Shown: piece after piece, positions 1 through 9,216 of the stretch
Numbering within the stretch: the first letter of the stretch is position 1
Layout: each line of letters begins with the position of its first letter
NCBI GenBank assembly: GCA_029844215.1
Contig: CM056736.1
Span: forward strand, 54,001,562 to 54,065,561
DNA: 64,000 nucleotides
Reading direction: 5' to 3'
Origin: Przewalskia tangutica
Lineage: Eukaryota; Streptophyta; Magnoliopsida; Solanales; Solanaceae
Position numbers and translations under genes: made by a program
Notes under the pieces: generated by a model
What the model was told of the DNA's origin: nothing
What the model saw: the letters and a program-made list of their open reading frames with translations, nothing else
The model's database searches: none

Positions 1-755
1 TGTCCTTATTGTAATTGGAAATTACATCTTGTAGTAGTATAGAAATAAGTATAAGACATTTATAAGGATGGTATAAAGAAGAGAATTGAATTGAAATCAC
101 ATCGGAAGAATACTAAAGAAGAAAGTAGGCTGTACTTACATAGAATTTGTATTCTGATGAGACTTGTGTAGTTTGGCGGGTAGGGAAGTGCTGCCCAATT
201 TTCCGTAGAATAAAGGAATCTGTATCTAGACATTGATAGACTTATATGACCGATATAGGTTGAAGTACTGCAAGTAGCGTATTCTACTCGAAGGGTGGAA
301 AGGGCTAACAAGATTACAGTACTTTGGAGCGTTTTGCTAATAGTCGATAATCGTCGCGAGGTATATGATTCTTCCTATACTCTTGAGCATGATATTTTAA
401 AAGAATATATATATAGTACGGTAGACGTACGTGTGATTAACTGAACGTAGTTTTACGGCAATGTCTTTTGACTTAAGCCTGAATAATAAGAATCTTGAAG
501 TATTTCAAAGAAACCTTTTTGAAAGAAGAGTAATACTTGGTTTTGAAAACTTAAGAGTTATACTAGCTTTATGGGAAGTTAGGTATAACGACCTAAGAGA
601 GATAAAAAGAATGGTTTACTGATTTTAGAAGTTAAGAGGCTTGATCTTAAAAGATAAGAGACTTGACTTAATTGAATTGATATGAATTTTGTTAAAAGTG
701 TGAAACCTCATTCGTGAGTAATAAGTACTTGGTTTTTAAAAGGAATAATGTTTTA

Positions 756-772
756 CTGATTTCGGAAATCAG
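756..772 (+). other. Stem-loop conserved in the LTR leader
   Basis: CTGATTT-CGG-AAATCAG forms a 7-bp stem with a 3-nt loop. It recurs in nearly all LTR copies, for example near 5184, 25438, 28632 and 44311. In several copies both arms are altered together (see findings). Confidence 0.6.
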
Positions 773-1499
773 AATAAGTATCGAACAAACCACTGCAGCG
801 TTAATAAAGGGAAATGTATTGAATAATTAAGTATTATTAAAACCAGTAGAAACCTCCATCTGCATAGAAGCTAAGATGAGACAAAATGATATTACATTTC
901 CTAGATCATAGCTGCTTTTATAAGATTGTTATAAACAAGAATAACCTACTCACACATAAGGCTTATTGTTTTAAAAGAGAGTACGTTATTTGATTAAGAC
1001 TATAAACTATGAACTCTTTCGAAACTAAAAGACTTGAGTATCCGAAGTTAGGCAAACTTGAACTTTCGGAAAAGAATGTTGTTACTTGACGTTGTTCTAA
1101 AAACGTAAGCCACTTGGTTTAAAATAGTGTAAAGTACTTGATTTTAAAACATGAACGTATTTGGTACTACGGATAATAGTATCGAGTTGTTTTTACGTAA
1201 AAAGAGGTCTTTTTGAAAGGATTAATGTATGTAGTACGTTGGGGTTAAAACCCGGATTTGTTATAATAACATAAGAGTCTATAAGTATGTTGAACTTGCC
1301 TATACTTGTAGTAATAGCCTTTGTTGTGTAAGTGTTGTATTTTTGTGCTACCGCGTCTCTCGTTGGAGGGCCGGCTATCTGACTGATTGATGGACATACT
1401 GACACGATGGGTGGACCACGGGTATGCTTCCACTATATCAATCCTCTTGGACATACTGACACGATGGGTGGCCCACGGGTATGCTTCCATTAGGAGTGT

Positions 1500-1975
1500 G
1501 ATGTTGTTGTTGTTACATGGGCGTATACGCAGATGAAGAATTAGGGGCATGCGGCCCACGGCGGATTAATCACCCGGTATATTGTTATCATTGTTACATG
1601 GACATGTCTGCACCGATAAAGAATTCCGGGCATGCGACACGTCTGGCGGGTTAATCACGGTATATTGTTATCATTGTTACATGGACATATGCGCGATGAA
1701 GAATTCCGGGGGCATGCGGCCATGCGGCGGGTTGATCACCCGGTATATTGTTATCATTGTTACATGGACATGTCTGCACCGATGCAGAATTAGGCATGCG
1801 GCCCGTCTGGCGGGTTGATCACCGGTATATTATTATCATTGTTACATGGACATGCGCCGTCACGAAATTAGGGGCATCGGCGTGCGGAAGGGTTGATTAC
1901 CCGGTACATTGTTATTATTGTTGCATCCTGGACATGTCTACACCGATGGAGAATTCCGGGGACATGTGGCCATGA
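1500..1975 (+). repeat. Minisatellite of about 82 bp inside LTR-A
   Basis: About five head-to-tail copies of a GC-rich unit. Each contains ATTGTTATCATTGTTACATG followed by GACATG, a GAATTCCGGG-like segment, GGCATGCGGC and a GGGTTGATCACCCGG-like end. Units begin near 1571, 1657, 1737, 1820 and 1897, with a diverged one at about 1500. The position within the LTR, between the AACTTGCCTATG block and the 3' conserved part, is the same as for minisatellites in the other LTRs. Confidence 0.75.
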
Positions 1976-2774
1976 TGCGAACATGATTGATGTTGTGGGC
2001 GTGAGACCCATAGTTATAATTGAGTGATGACTTTGAGGGCGTGAGTCCCTGACTTGACTGCTTTTATGTTGTGTACTGTATTTTGGTTATCATATATGTC
2101 TCCTGCTTTATATAAACTGTTATGATTTAACTACAGTATTTTCAGTTTCACATACTTGGTACCTGTTGTACTGACCTCCTTCGGGGGGCTGCGTTCATGC
2201 CGCAGGTAGAGGTACATCGGTTGTTGATCCTCGCACATAGGATCACAGTTCAGTGTTGGGAAGCTCCATTTCTCCGGAGGCTTATCTTTTGGTATGTTAC
2301 CCTGAGTCGTAGGTTCTTGTACATTCAGGGGTATGGCGGGGCCCTGTCCCGTCATGTTGTTTAAAAACTCTTAGAGGTCTGTAGTACTATTGTGGGCAGG
2401 GTTTGTAAGGATGTAACTGTTCAAAGTTTTTAGTTATATATGTTCAAGAAGGTAACCGTTTGGTTGGCCTGTTTTATTATCATATCTCTTGTTTCATATC
2501 TGTATGTTTTAATTTCCGCTGATTTCTCTGATGTATGACTACTTGGGTGCCCGGGTAAGGCACCAGTCACGGGCCCGGGTTTGGGTCGTGACAAATATAA
2601 CCATGTGACGCGCCCGTGGCATCCCACCTCACTGTCGGCGTACACATACACAACACATATATATATATATCTCCTGCCCGTGGAATCCCACATCACTGCC
2701 GGCAGCCGTAGGTGTAACATATAACCATGTGACGCGCCCGTGGCATCCCACCTCACTTTCGGCGTACATACATG

Positions 2775-2778
<4 letters not shown>

Positions 2779-2812
<34 letters not shown>
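2779..2812. repeat. (TA)n microsatellite
   Basis: A run of about 17 TA dinucleotides within the E8 tandem-repeat zone. A shorter (TA)n run lies near 2657-2671. Confidence 0.9.
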
Positions 2813-2813
<1 letters not shown>

Positions 2814-3245
2814 CGCGGTCGCATGCCCCGGAATCCCACATCGTATAAGCATGGCCATAACGTGCCTCGGCGTCCTCATCGTAGGTGCGGTCTTCGTGAG
2901 CTAGCCCATGGAGTAATAATATAACATGCCCCCGGAATCCCTCATCGTGGGTACATGTCTTCATGGGGAGCTAGCCCATGGAGTAAAATATAACATTGTC
3001 GCATGCCCCGGAATCCCACATCGTATAAGCATGGCCATGGAGTAAAAACACGCGGGCATCTAACCCGCATCCTGGCTGCATGCCCCGGCATCCCTCATCG
3101 TATAAGCATGGCCAAGATCAATCACAATGGAAGCATACCCGTGGAATCCCCCGTCACTGCCGGTACGTTCAATAAAATGTCCGGGCATCTAACCCGCATC
3201 CTGGTCACATGCCCCGGAATCCCACATCGTATAAGCATGTCCAAG

Positions 3246-3250
3246 GATCA
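3246..3250. repeat. TSD GATCA, left copy, solo LTR-B
   Basis: GATCA immediately precedes the LTR start TGTTATACCCCG at 3251. The same five bases follow the LTR end GTGACA at 15806. Confidence 0.85.
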
Positions 3251-3293
3251 TGTTATACCCCGTAGTTCCAGGGTATGTATGTGAGGATGTACG
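3251..3293 (+). mobile_element. Solo LTR-B, first 43 bp
   Basis: An LTR start (TGTTATACCCCGTAGTTCCA) is interrupted after 43 bp by a second LTR start at 3294. The rest of this LTR resumes at about 12757, so E1 is nested inside LTR-B. Confidence 0.85.
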
Positions 3294-3505
3294 TGTTATA
3301 CCCCGTATTTCCAGAGTATGTACGTAAGGGCGTACGTATAAAATTTGAGCCTTAAGGATTTGGCAAATTCGAAATTTGGGCACAAGTGCCAAAAAGAGTC
3401 GTTTTCCGACGAAACGTTTCCACAGCTTACGTAGGAAAAATTCCGGCTATGTCATTTATAATTTTTGAGGATTTTTCCAAGAGACGAAACATTTTGGACC
3501 AACGG

Positions 3506-3527
3506 GAGGGTGACAAGTGTCACCCTC
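3506..3527. promoter_or_regulatory. U3 dyad GAGGGTGAC-AAGT-GTCACCCTC
   Basis: A perfect inverted repeat with 9-bp arms about 170 bp upstream of the TATA box. It recurs at the same place in E1's 3' LTR (about 9429-9450). Diverged members of the family have a CACGTG G-box at its centre (13042, 56207, 60507). A binding site for a dimeric transcription factor such as bZIP or bHLH is inferred. Confidence 0.55.
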
Positions 3528-3697
3528 ACATTGGAAGGAAGGGGCGGCATTGTGGACGAAAAAGAGAGCACTTTAGTTGGTAGGATATTTGTGTAAGTTG
3601 GTGTGGTAGATGGATAAGGTGCACATGGCTTAATCCTAGCCCTACACTTGCCTAACACTTGTCTTCATCTTGGCCATTGGTTGGCCTTTGCTTGACC

Positions 3698-3705
3698 TAT
3701 AAATA
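3698..3705 (+). promoter_or_regulatory. TATA box TATAAATA of E1 5' LTR
   Basis: TATAAATA lies in the conserved setting CTTGACCTATAAATACCCCC about 405 bp from the LTR start. Equivalent boxes occur in all plus-strand LTRs except the weak version in LTR-7, so RNA polymerase II initiation about 25-35 bp downstream is expected. Confidence 0.8.
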
Positions 3706-4171
3706 CCCCCCCCTTTGGAATCCTTCTTCATCCTAAAACATTCTTAAGTCTTTAAAGCCCTCTTCCTCACCCCCCAGTGTTGTAGTTCGTCCAGGCCCCC
3801 TCGGTGAGCCTTGGCGAGAGCCACCCTCCCTTGTGGTGTCTATCCGTGGGGTACCCACTAGCCTAGTTGTTTCGTATAATACCCTTGTTGAGGTATAGAA
3901 ATACTCTCAAGTATTGTTATAATGCCCAAATACCTTGGCCCAAATACCTTGTAGTATTCCCAAGGTTACACTTTTACAAAAGCCCAGAAAATACTATTAT
4001 ACTTTCCCTCAGTCACAGAGTGAAACCCTAGGAAAAATCTTCACCCGTAGTTGAAGTGATAAGTAGAAGTTGCGTAGAACTTCTAAGGGTTTCTTGGAGC
4101 GGATTGGAGCGCGGGTAGGAGCTAAACCTTGCTCAGGATCGACATTAAACTCGGATAATTTTGGGCTTATC

Positions 4172-4181
4172 GAGGTAAATA
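4172..4181 (+). promoter_or_regulatory. Conserved splice-donor-like site GAG/GTAAATA
   Basis: The sequence CTTATCGAGGTAAATAAAC sits about 470 bp downstream of the TATA box. GAGGTAA is kept in almost every LTR, including 10098, 13590, 24650, 27801, 30416, 37612, 43490, 47346, 53440 and 62830, and as TTGAGGTATAATC in the distant LTR-7 (56782). It fits the plant 5' splice consensus; use as a splice site is inference. Confidence 0.45.
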
Positions 4182-5691
4182 AACTTGTCCACCTACTGTA
4201 ATTGGAAATTACATGTTATTGTAATATATAGTTGAAATATACTATATATAGACTGATTATTGAATAGAACTGAACATAGTATTGTGGCAATGTCTTTTGA
4301 CTTAAGCCTGAAGTTATAGAAGAGAATCGTAATTACATAGGGTGTATTCTGAGACTTGTGTAGCATTACTGTGTGGTAGAATTGTACACGTCCGGTGAGT
4401 CCCTTAATTACATAATTCTAAAATGTAAATCGGGAATACGTGTTAACCCCCCCCCCCGGTTGGCTTGGTAGCCGGCCTCGATAGAGGAGGAGATTTACGC
4501 TGGTGTTGCGGAGGTCTTCTTGCGAATTTTCTGTAGAATATTCTACATTGAGATCTAAGATGTTAATAGGCGCCTTGTGGCCTCTATAGGTTGAAATACT
4601 ACGTGTGGCGTGGTCTACTTGGCTTAAGGAGTAGCCGACGGTTTGAGGTACTTGGAGCATTTTGCTATTAGTCGATAATCGTCGCGAGGTATGTGAACCT
4701 CTTCCTATCTTTTCTAGCATGATATGTGTGAACTATGTAGTACGGTAGACGTACATGTGTTAAATGTATTTGATTGGTTTAAAACATAAAGTGTTATAAC
4801 GGATTTATGGGAAGTTGGTTATAACAAGCTTTATGTAGGTAAGAAAATGCCAGTGGTTTTAAAAGGTAACTGATTTGACTTATAACTGATTTGATGTGTG
4901 TTAATAAGGAACTTGAAGTGTGTCAAAAGTTAAGAAACCATTTTTGGAAGAAGAATAACACTTGGTTTGAAAAGGTTTTAAAAAGAGTTATACTAGCTTT
5001 ATGGGGAGTTAGGTATAACATCTTAAGAGAAGTAAAGAAAATGGTTTACTGATTTTAGAAGTTAAGAGACTTGATCTTATAAGATAAGAGACTTAACTTA
5101 ATTAAATTAAATTAATATGAATTTTGTGTGAAACCTCATTCGTGAGTAATGAGTACTTGGTTTTTGAAAGGAATAATGTTTTACTGATTCGGAAATCAGA
5201 ATGTGTATCGACAAACCACTGCAGCGTTAATAAAGGAAAATGTATTGAATAAATGAAGTATTATATTAAAACCAGTAGAAACCTCCATCTGCATAGAAGC
5301 TAAGATGAGACAAAATGATATTACATTTTCTAGATCATGGCTGCTTAATAAGATTGATTATGAACAAGAATAACCTACTTGCCTATGGCATATGTTACTC
5401 AATTGTTTTAAAAAGATATTAAGACATTGAACTACGAAACCTTTTCTAAAATGAGAAACTTGAGCATTTGAAATTAGGCAAACTTGAACGGTTGGAAAAT
5501 AAGGGTGATACTTGATTTTACAAAGGAAAGCATTTTTGTTTACTTAACAATGTTCGTCACTCTATTTTTATACTACGGGTATCGGGTGACCTTTGTAAAA
5601 GAAATGGATCTTTAAAAGGAATTTAACGTACGTAGTACTTTAGGGTTAAAAACCCGGACTTTGTCATAAAATGAAAGTACCTTGAGTTGTG

Positions 5692-5760
5692 TAACTTGCC
5701 TATGTTTGTTGTTGTGTAACTTGCCTATGCTCGTTGTTGTGTAACTTGCTTATGCTTGTG
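5692..5760 (+). repeat. 25-bp tandem repeat GTTGTGTAACTTGCCTATGC
   Basis: Three units of about 25 bp built on TGTGTAACTTGCCTATG. The same short array is found at 11590-11665 and 26105-26225, and in reverse at 16800-16905 and 21455-21555, so it is ancestral to the family but varies in copy number. Confidence 0.75.
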
Positions 5761-5929
5761 GTGATAGCCTTGTTGTGCAAAAATGGTGTTCTATATAACC
5801 GCGTCTCTCAATGGAGTGCCGGTTGACTTGTTGAGGACTTACTTGGACGTACCGGCAGTGACGGAAAATTCCACGGGTATGCTCCTGTTGATAGTGATAT
5901 TCCATGGACTAGCTCTCCATGAGGTTTCT

Positions 5930-6150
5930 TACTGTTCGGCCTTGGTACCCGGTGGTCGGCTTTCGTACTTGCCCCGTCTCGTGGCTGATTCGGCCTTGGT
6001 ACCTGGTAGTTAGCCCTCGCACTTGCCCCGTTCAGTGTAGTGACGAAGTCTCGTGATCTGACGCTCAGTACGGTGGTCGACCGTACTTGCCCCGGTCAGC
6101 TACGTGACCGGCCTTGGTATCTGGTAGTCGGCTCTCGCACTTGCCCCGTG
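5930..6150 (+). repeat. GC-rich minisatellite of 50-70 bp in E1 5' LTR
   Basis: Four diverged units built on CGGCCTTGGTACC, GGTGGTCGGC and GTACTTGCCCCGT, starting near 5939, 5993, 6062 and 6112. The matching array in the 3' LTR is 11825-12045 and differs mainly by lost bases at C/G runs and CTG/CAG sites. Confidence 0.7.
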
Positions 6151-6880
6151 TCAGCTTCGTGTTTTGGTTGCATTGTATTATTGGTACGGTCGGATATGGT
6201 AGTTATACTTGTCCTGTACGGCTTTTATGACACAGGTGGGACCTGGTGTTCATGTATACTCCTTGGTATTGTTATATCATAAACTGCCGGCAGTGAGGAA
6301 GAAATTCCACGGGCACGAGTGATAATTTGGAGGGTGTGAGTCCACGACTTGATGTAGCGGTTATATGTTATGTCTTGTAGTTTGGTCATCATACATGTCT
6401 CCGCTTATATAGACTATCATGATTTCATTTACGATATTCTGATTTCACATACTTGGTACTGTTGTCTTGACCTCGCTTGGAAGTGCGTTCATGCCGCAGT
6501 AGAAATCGTCGGTCGATCCATTATTAGGATCACCTTTCAGATATTGGGAAGCTCCGTTCCTTGGAGGCTTATCTTTTGGTATGTGTTCCACGAGATGTAG
6601 GTTCTTGTACATTCGGGTATGGCGGGCCTGTCCGTCATAGTTGTTGTAAATCTTAGAGTGCATGAAATCTTTGTTGTGGGCAGGGTTGTAAAAAGGATTA
6701 AACTGTTCGGGTTTGTATGTATATATGCAGAAGGCAACTGTTTTGGTTGGCCTGTTTATTTATTATATCTCTCATTTCATGTCAATGTTTTATTTCCGCT
6801 GATTTTTCTCTGATGTTGTATCACTAGGGTGCCCGGGGTAAGGCACCAGTCACGGGCCCGGGTTCGGGTCGTGACAAAAG

Positions 6881-6892
6881 TGGTATCAGAGC
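6881..6892 (+). promoter_or_regulatory. Primer-binding site, tRNA-iMet type (E1)
   Basis: TGGTATCAGAGC begins 4 bases after the 5' LTR end and is complementary to the 3' end of initiator methionine tRNA, the usual primer of plant Ty3/gypsy elements. It is the only undamaged copy in the window; the others read TGGTATCGAGC or TGGTATCGTGAGC. Confidence 0.9.
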
Positions 6893-7078
6893 AGTTAGTC
6901 CTCGGAAAGTGTCTACAGACCGTGTCTAGTAGAGTCTTGATTATCGATGTGTTGTGCACCACATCTATAATCGGGAGGTGCCAGGACATTTAGGATTAGT
7001 TTCCATTCTTCTCATTACGAGATCGTGCCTTAGAGCGTGTGATAAGATTGGACCCTCCGACATACCGTTTTCACGATT

Positions 7079-8227
7079 ATGCCTCGCGTAAGGCAACCCG
7101 GCCCGAAGGGCGGCGAAGGAGGCGTGAGTAAAGCGGCCAGTAGAGACCACGATACTGAGCCTCGATCCGCTGATGCAGGCGGAGAGTTGAGTTACAAGGA
7201 GTGGGCGATTGATGGCGAGGGTTGTGGCGGACTTGAGGATAAGTGGAAGCAGCGGTTCGATGCACCAGATGGTTCACCCTAGATCGGATAGTTCGAGGCT
7301 ACGGGATTTTCGAGTTGTAGGCGCCCGAGTTTTATGGGTGAGGCACGAGGATGATCCGCGAGAGTTCATCAAGCGATTCTGACGGATCGTGAGTGATCAA
7401 GGCATCGGAGACCGAGTCGGTGGTCTAGGTTCACATCAGTGCGTGATACCGCTTGATCGGTAGTTTGATTCATGGAGCTGTCGGGAGAGAATGCACTTCC
7501 AACTATATGGGACGAGTTCTCGGAGGCATTCCTTGCACATTTCTTGCCTCGCGGATGAGGAGGGCTCGGGCGCAGATTTTTGGTGTTGCGGCGAGCAGGC
7601 GACGGTTCGGGAGTACAATGTGGAGTTCGACTCATTGGCGATGCGTCCAGCGTTGGTAGCTAGTATGGAGGATCGAGTGCACCGATTTATTCTGAGGCTC
7701 GATGATCACCTAGCCGAGAGTTGTTCGGGTGTAGCTCTTGGTAGGGCATGGACATTGCCGCGTGCAGCGTATGCACCGGATGTGAGCGGATAAATCGGCG
7801 GAATGACCGTGGTCGCAGAAGAGGGCGAGCAGCAGGGTCCTTTGGTGACTTTCGAGGCGGACCGCCAAAGGCGAGCGATTATGCGCCTCGCGATCTGAGT
7901 GGTCCTCCACGCCCGGGACCTTTGGGATATTCGGAGCGGTCGGGGCTCCTGTGTTTTAGATTTTCGGGAGTAAGTGCTCGCCGGATGAGGTTGCCACTTG
8001 TCTCGGTGTGGCGTTGTGGAAAACTTCAAGGGAGAGTGTCGTCTTGACTCGGGAGATTGTTATTCTGCGGCCCAGCAGGGCCATCGGCAAGAGATTGTCC
8101 GACCAGGTAGCTCGGTAGGATAGCATGGACTCTTAGAAGCGATTGCGGGTTCTTCACCTTCCATGCTTGAGCAGGATGTTCGTACCGTGAGGCCGGTAGA
8201 GGTCGCGGTGGTAGTTCCCAGTTTTAG
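7079..8227 (+). pseudogene. gag: E1 gag (capsid/nucleocapsid), frame-broken
   Basis: Gag would form the capsid shell and bind element RNA. The ATG at 7079 starts MPRVRQPGPKGG, matching the basic starts in E2, E3, E4 and E6. Several small indels split the frame. Capsid-like pieces are readable near 7490-7740, including EYNVEF at about 7611 and a segment beginning MDIA at 7748 with an arginine-rich linker (RRNDRGRRRGRAAG). A zinc-knuckle-like segment lies at about 7990-8110, and the natural stop TAG is at 8225. Thus gag ends by itself and is not fused to pol. Many indels fall at CTG/CAG or G/C runs, so the true gene may be less broken than it looks. Confidence 0.75.
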
Positions 8228-9201
8228 CGGTCCTTTGAACCGCCTATTTTCAGGTATATCCTTAACCCTCTAGAGACTTATATGTATTGATGTTGATGAT
8301 GTGTTTAGCGTTATGTTGGTTATGAGTTAGAAAGCTTGGCTAGTTGAAAGGATATGTATGGGGGCATGGAAAGTGTGAACTTTAGAATATTTCATGTTGA
8401 GACCTTAGATGTAAGGTCATCTTGAATAAAAGATTTTACGGTTAGTCCTTGTTGAAATACTTGGTTTGTGTATAAATGTGATTGTGGGATAAGTCCATGG
8501 GTAGTGTGAAATGGAAGTGGTAGCTTTCATGACCTGTATAGGTAAGTTTGTTCCGAAGCGAGAAACGAGAGAGTCGGCGTGACAGAGGCTCGGGTTGAGG
8601 ACGTGTTGCGTGTCAACCCGTAGCCCGGAATGAGGTGGGGTCAGATCGAGGTGGTCCCGCCAGGTGGTAGGGTCACGAGGGTGCTAGGCCCAAGTTTAGA
8701 TGACCGTCGTATGAGTTCGTGGATATGTTCGACCAAAAGCGGATCGTGAAGGCCGGGAATGGCCTTAAAGGAGATTGAGGTTAGTAAGATAACCAAGTTT
8801 GGAGGTGGTGACTCCAAAGTTTTGGAAACTGAAGCAATGACTGAAGTGTGGTACGTATACTAGAAGAGTTCAGGTGTTCGAGAAGAGTACGACGAGTAAG
8901 GGTAGAGGCGAGCATGTATTGCGAGCATAGATATGATCATTTCTTGTGAAGGGAGAAGGTGCGAAGGATGTATATTTTAGACCTCAGGGATCGCATGCAG
9001 TCCGGTACCATTTGTTGGGTCTCCGGAGTGAGACTCGCGGCAAAGTGACAAAAGTTTGTGATGTTAGAGGTGTTTCCTCGTGGGCTTGGATTTAAGTAAT
9101 TGCGCGCATGTGTTATTTCGTGGCCAGTTGTGGCGTTGGCGACTTGTTAGAAGAACTTTATCGTTAGCCGTCTTGAGAAGGAACATTCGGGACGAATGTT
9201 T
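8228..9201 (+). other. E1 non-coding 3' tail between gag and the polypurine tract
   Basis: About 1 kb without a supported gene. It opens with a splice-donor-like CAG/GTATATCC at 8251-8258. An AT-rich stretch to about 8560 is followed by GC-rich sequence holding a block shared with E2, E4 and E6 (8651-8705, ending in GGCCCAAGTTTAG). From about 8990 it matches the tails of E4 and E6 (CCATTTGTTGGGTC, CGCGGCAAAGTGACAAAAG). The block is absent from pol-bearing E3, so it may be a cis element of the non-autonomous lineage. Confidence 0.6.
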
Positions 9202-9216
9202 CTAAGGAGGGGAGAA
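9202..9216 (+). promoter_or_regulatory. Polypurine tract of E1
   Basis: CTAAGGAGGGGAGAA lies directly before the 3' LTR start at 9217. It would prime plus-strand DNA synthesis. Just upstream is the inverted repeat ACATTCGGGACGAATGT, which is shared by all elements here. Confidence 0.85.

Larger units (their letters stand above)
1..2593 (+). mobile_element. LTR-A, 3' part of a Ty3/gypsy LTR cut by the window edge
   Basis: This is the right-hand part of a plus-strand LTR of the super-family that fills the window. Its first bases match the interior of complete LTRs (the TGTAATTGGAAATTACAT block, as at 4197 and 10127). It contains the block TAGTACGGTAGACGTACGTG near 415 and the stem-loop at 756-772. 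It ends in GGGTCGTGACA at 2583-2593, the usual LTR terminus. No primer-binding site follows, so it is a solo LTR or the 3' LTR of an element lying to the left. The unrelated GC-rich repeat beginning at 2594 is minus-strand E8 LTR into which it was inserted. The 5' end and TSD lie outside the window. The short open frames in it are not conserved between LTR copies. Confidence 0.85.
2594..3250 (-). mobile_element. E8 LTR fragment 1 (minus strand), tandem-repeat zone
   Basis: This segment is the GC-rich variable zone of a minus-strand LTR, later split by LTR-A on its left and LTR-B on its right. It carries repeated modules containing GCATGCCCCGGAATCCCACA and CGTATAAGCATGGCC near 2820, 3001, 3076 and 3207, plus CCCGTGGCATCCCACCTCAC near 2609 and 2738. 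The module GATCAATCACAATGGAAGCA at 3116 reappears at 15807 on the far side of LTR-B, which shows the two segments were once continuous. Assignment to one element (E8) with the pieces further right is inferred from order and orientation. Confidence 0.6.
3294..6876 (+). mobile_element. E1 5' LTR
   Basis: A 3583-bp LTR from TGTTATACCCCGTATTTCCA to GGGTCGTGACA. It has a short U3 with the dyad at 3506-3527 and TATA at 3698-3705, a splice-donor-like GAG/GTAAATA at 4174, C runs at 3706 and 4447, three to four units of a 25-bp repeat at 5692-5760, a minisatellite at 5930-6150, and the primer-binding site directly after its end. Over 3.1 kb of LTR follows the TATA box, so R plus U5 is very long. Confidence 0.9.

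Noticed and set aside
1500..3250. Regular repeats suggesting a CRISPR array or centromeric satellite
   Set aside because: Units are contiguous minisatellites without unique spacers, confined to one LTR position, in a plant-type genome with no cas genes.
4010..4040. Plant telomere-like AAACCCTA
   Set aside because: Single AAACCCTA motifs occur once per LTR in a fixed place and are not tandem.
6881..6892. tRNA gene fragment
   Set aside because: Only the 12-base complement of the tRNA-iMet 3' end is present, in the standard primer-site location; no tRNA arms are seen.
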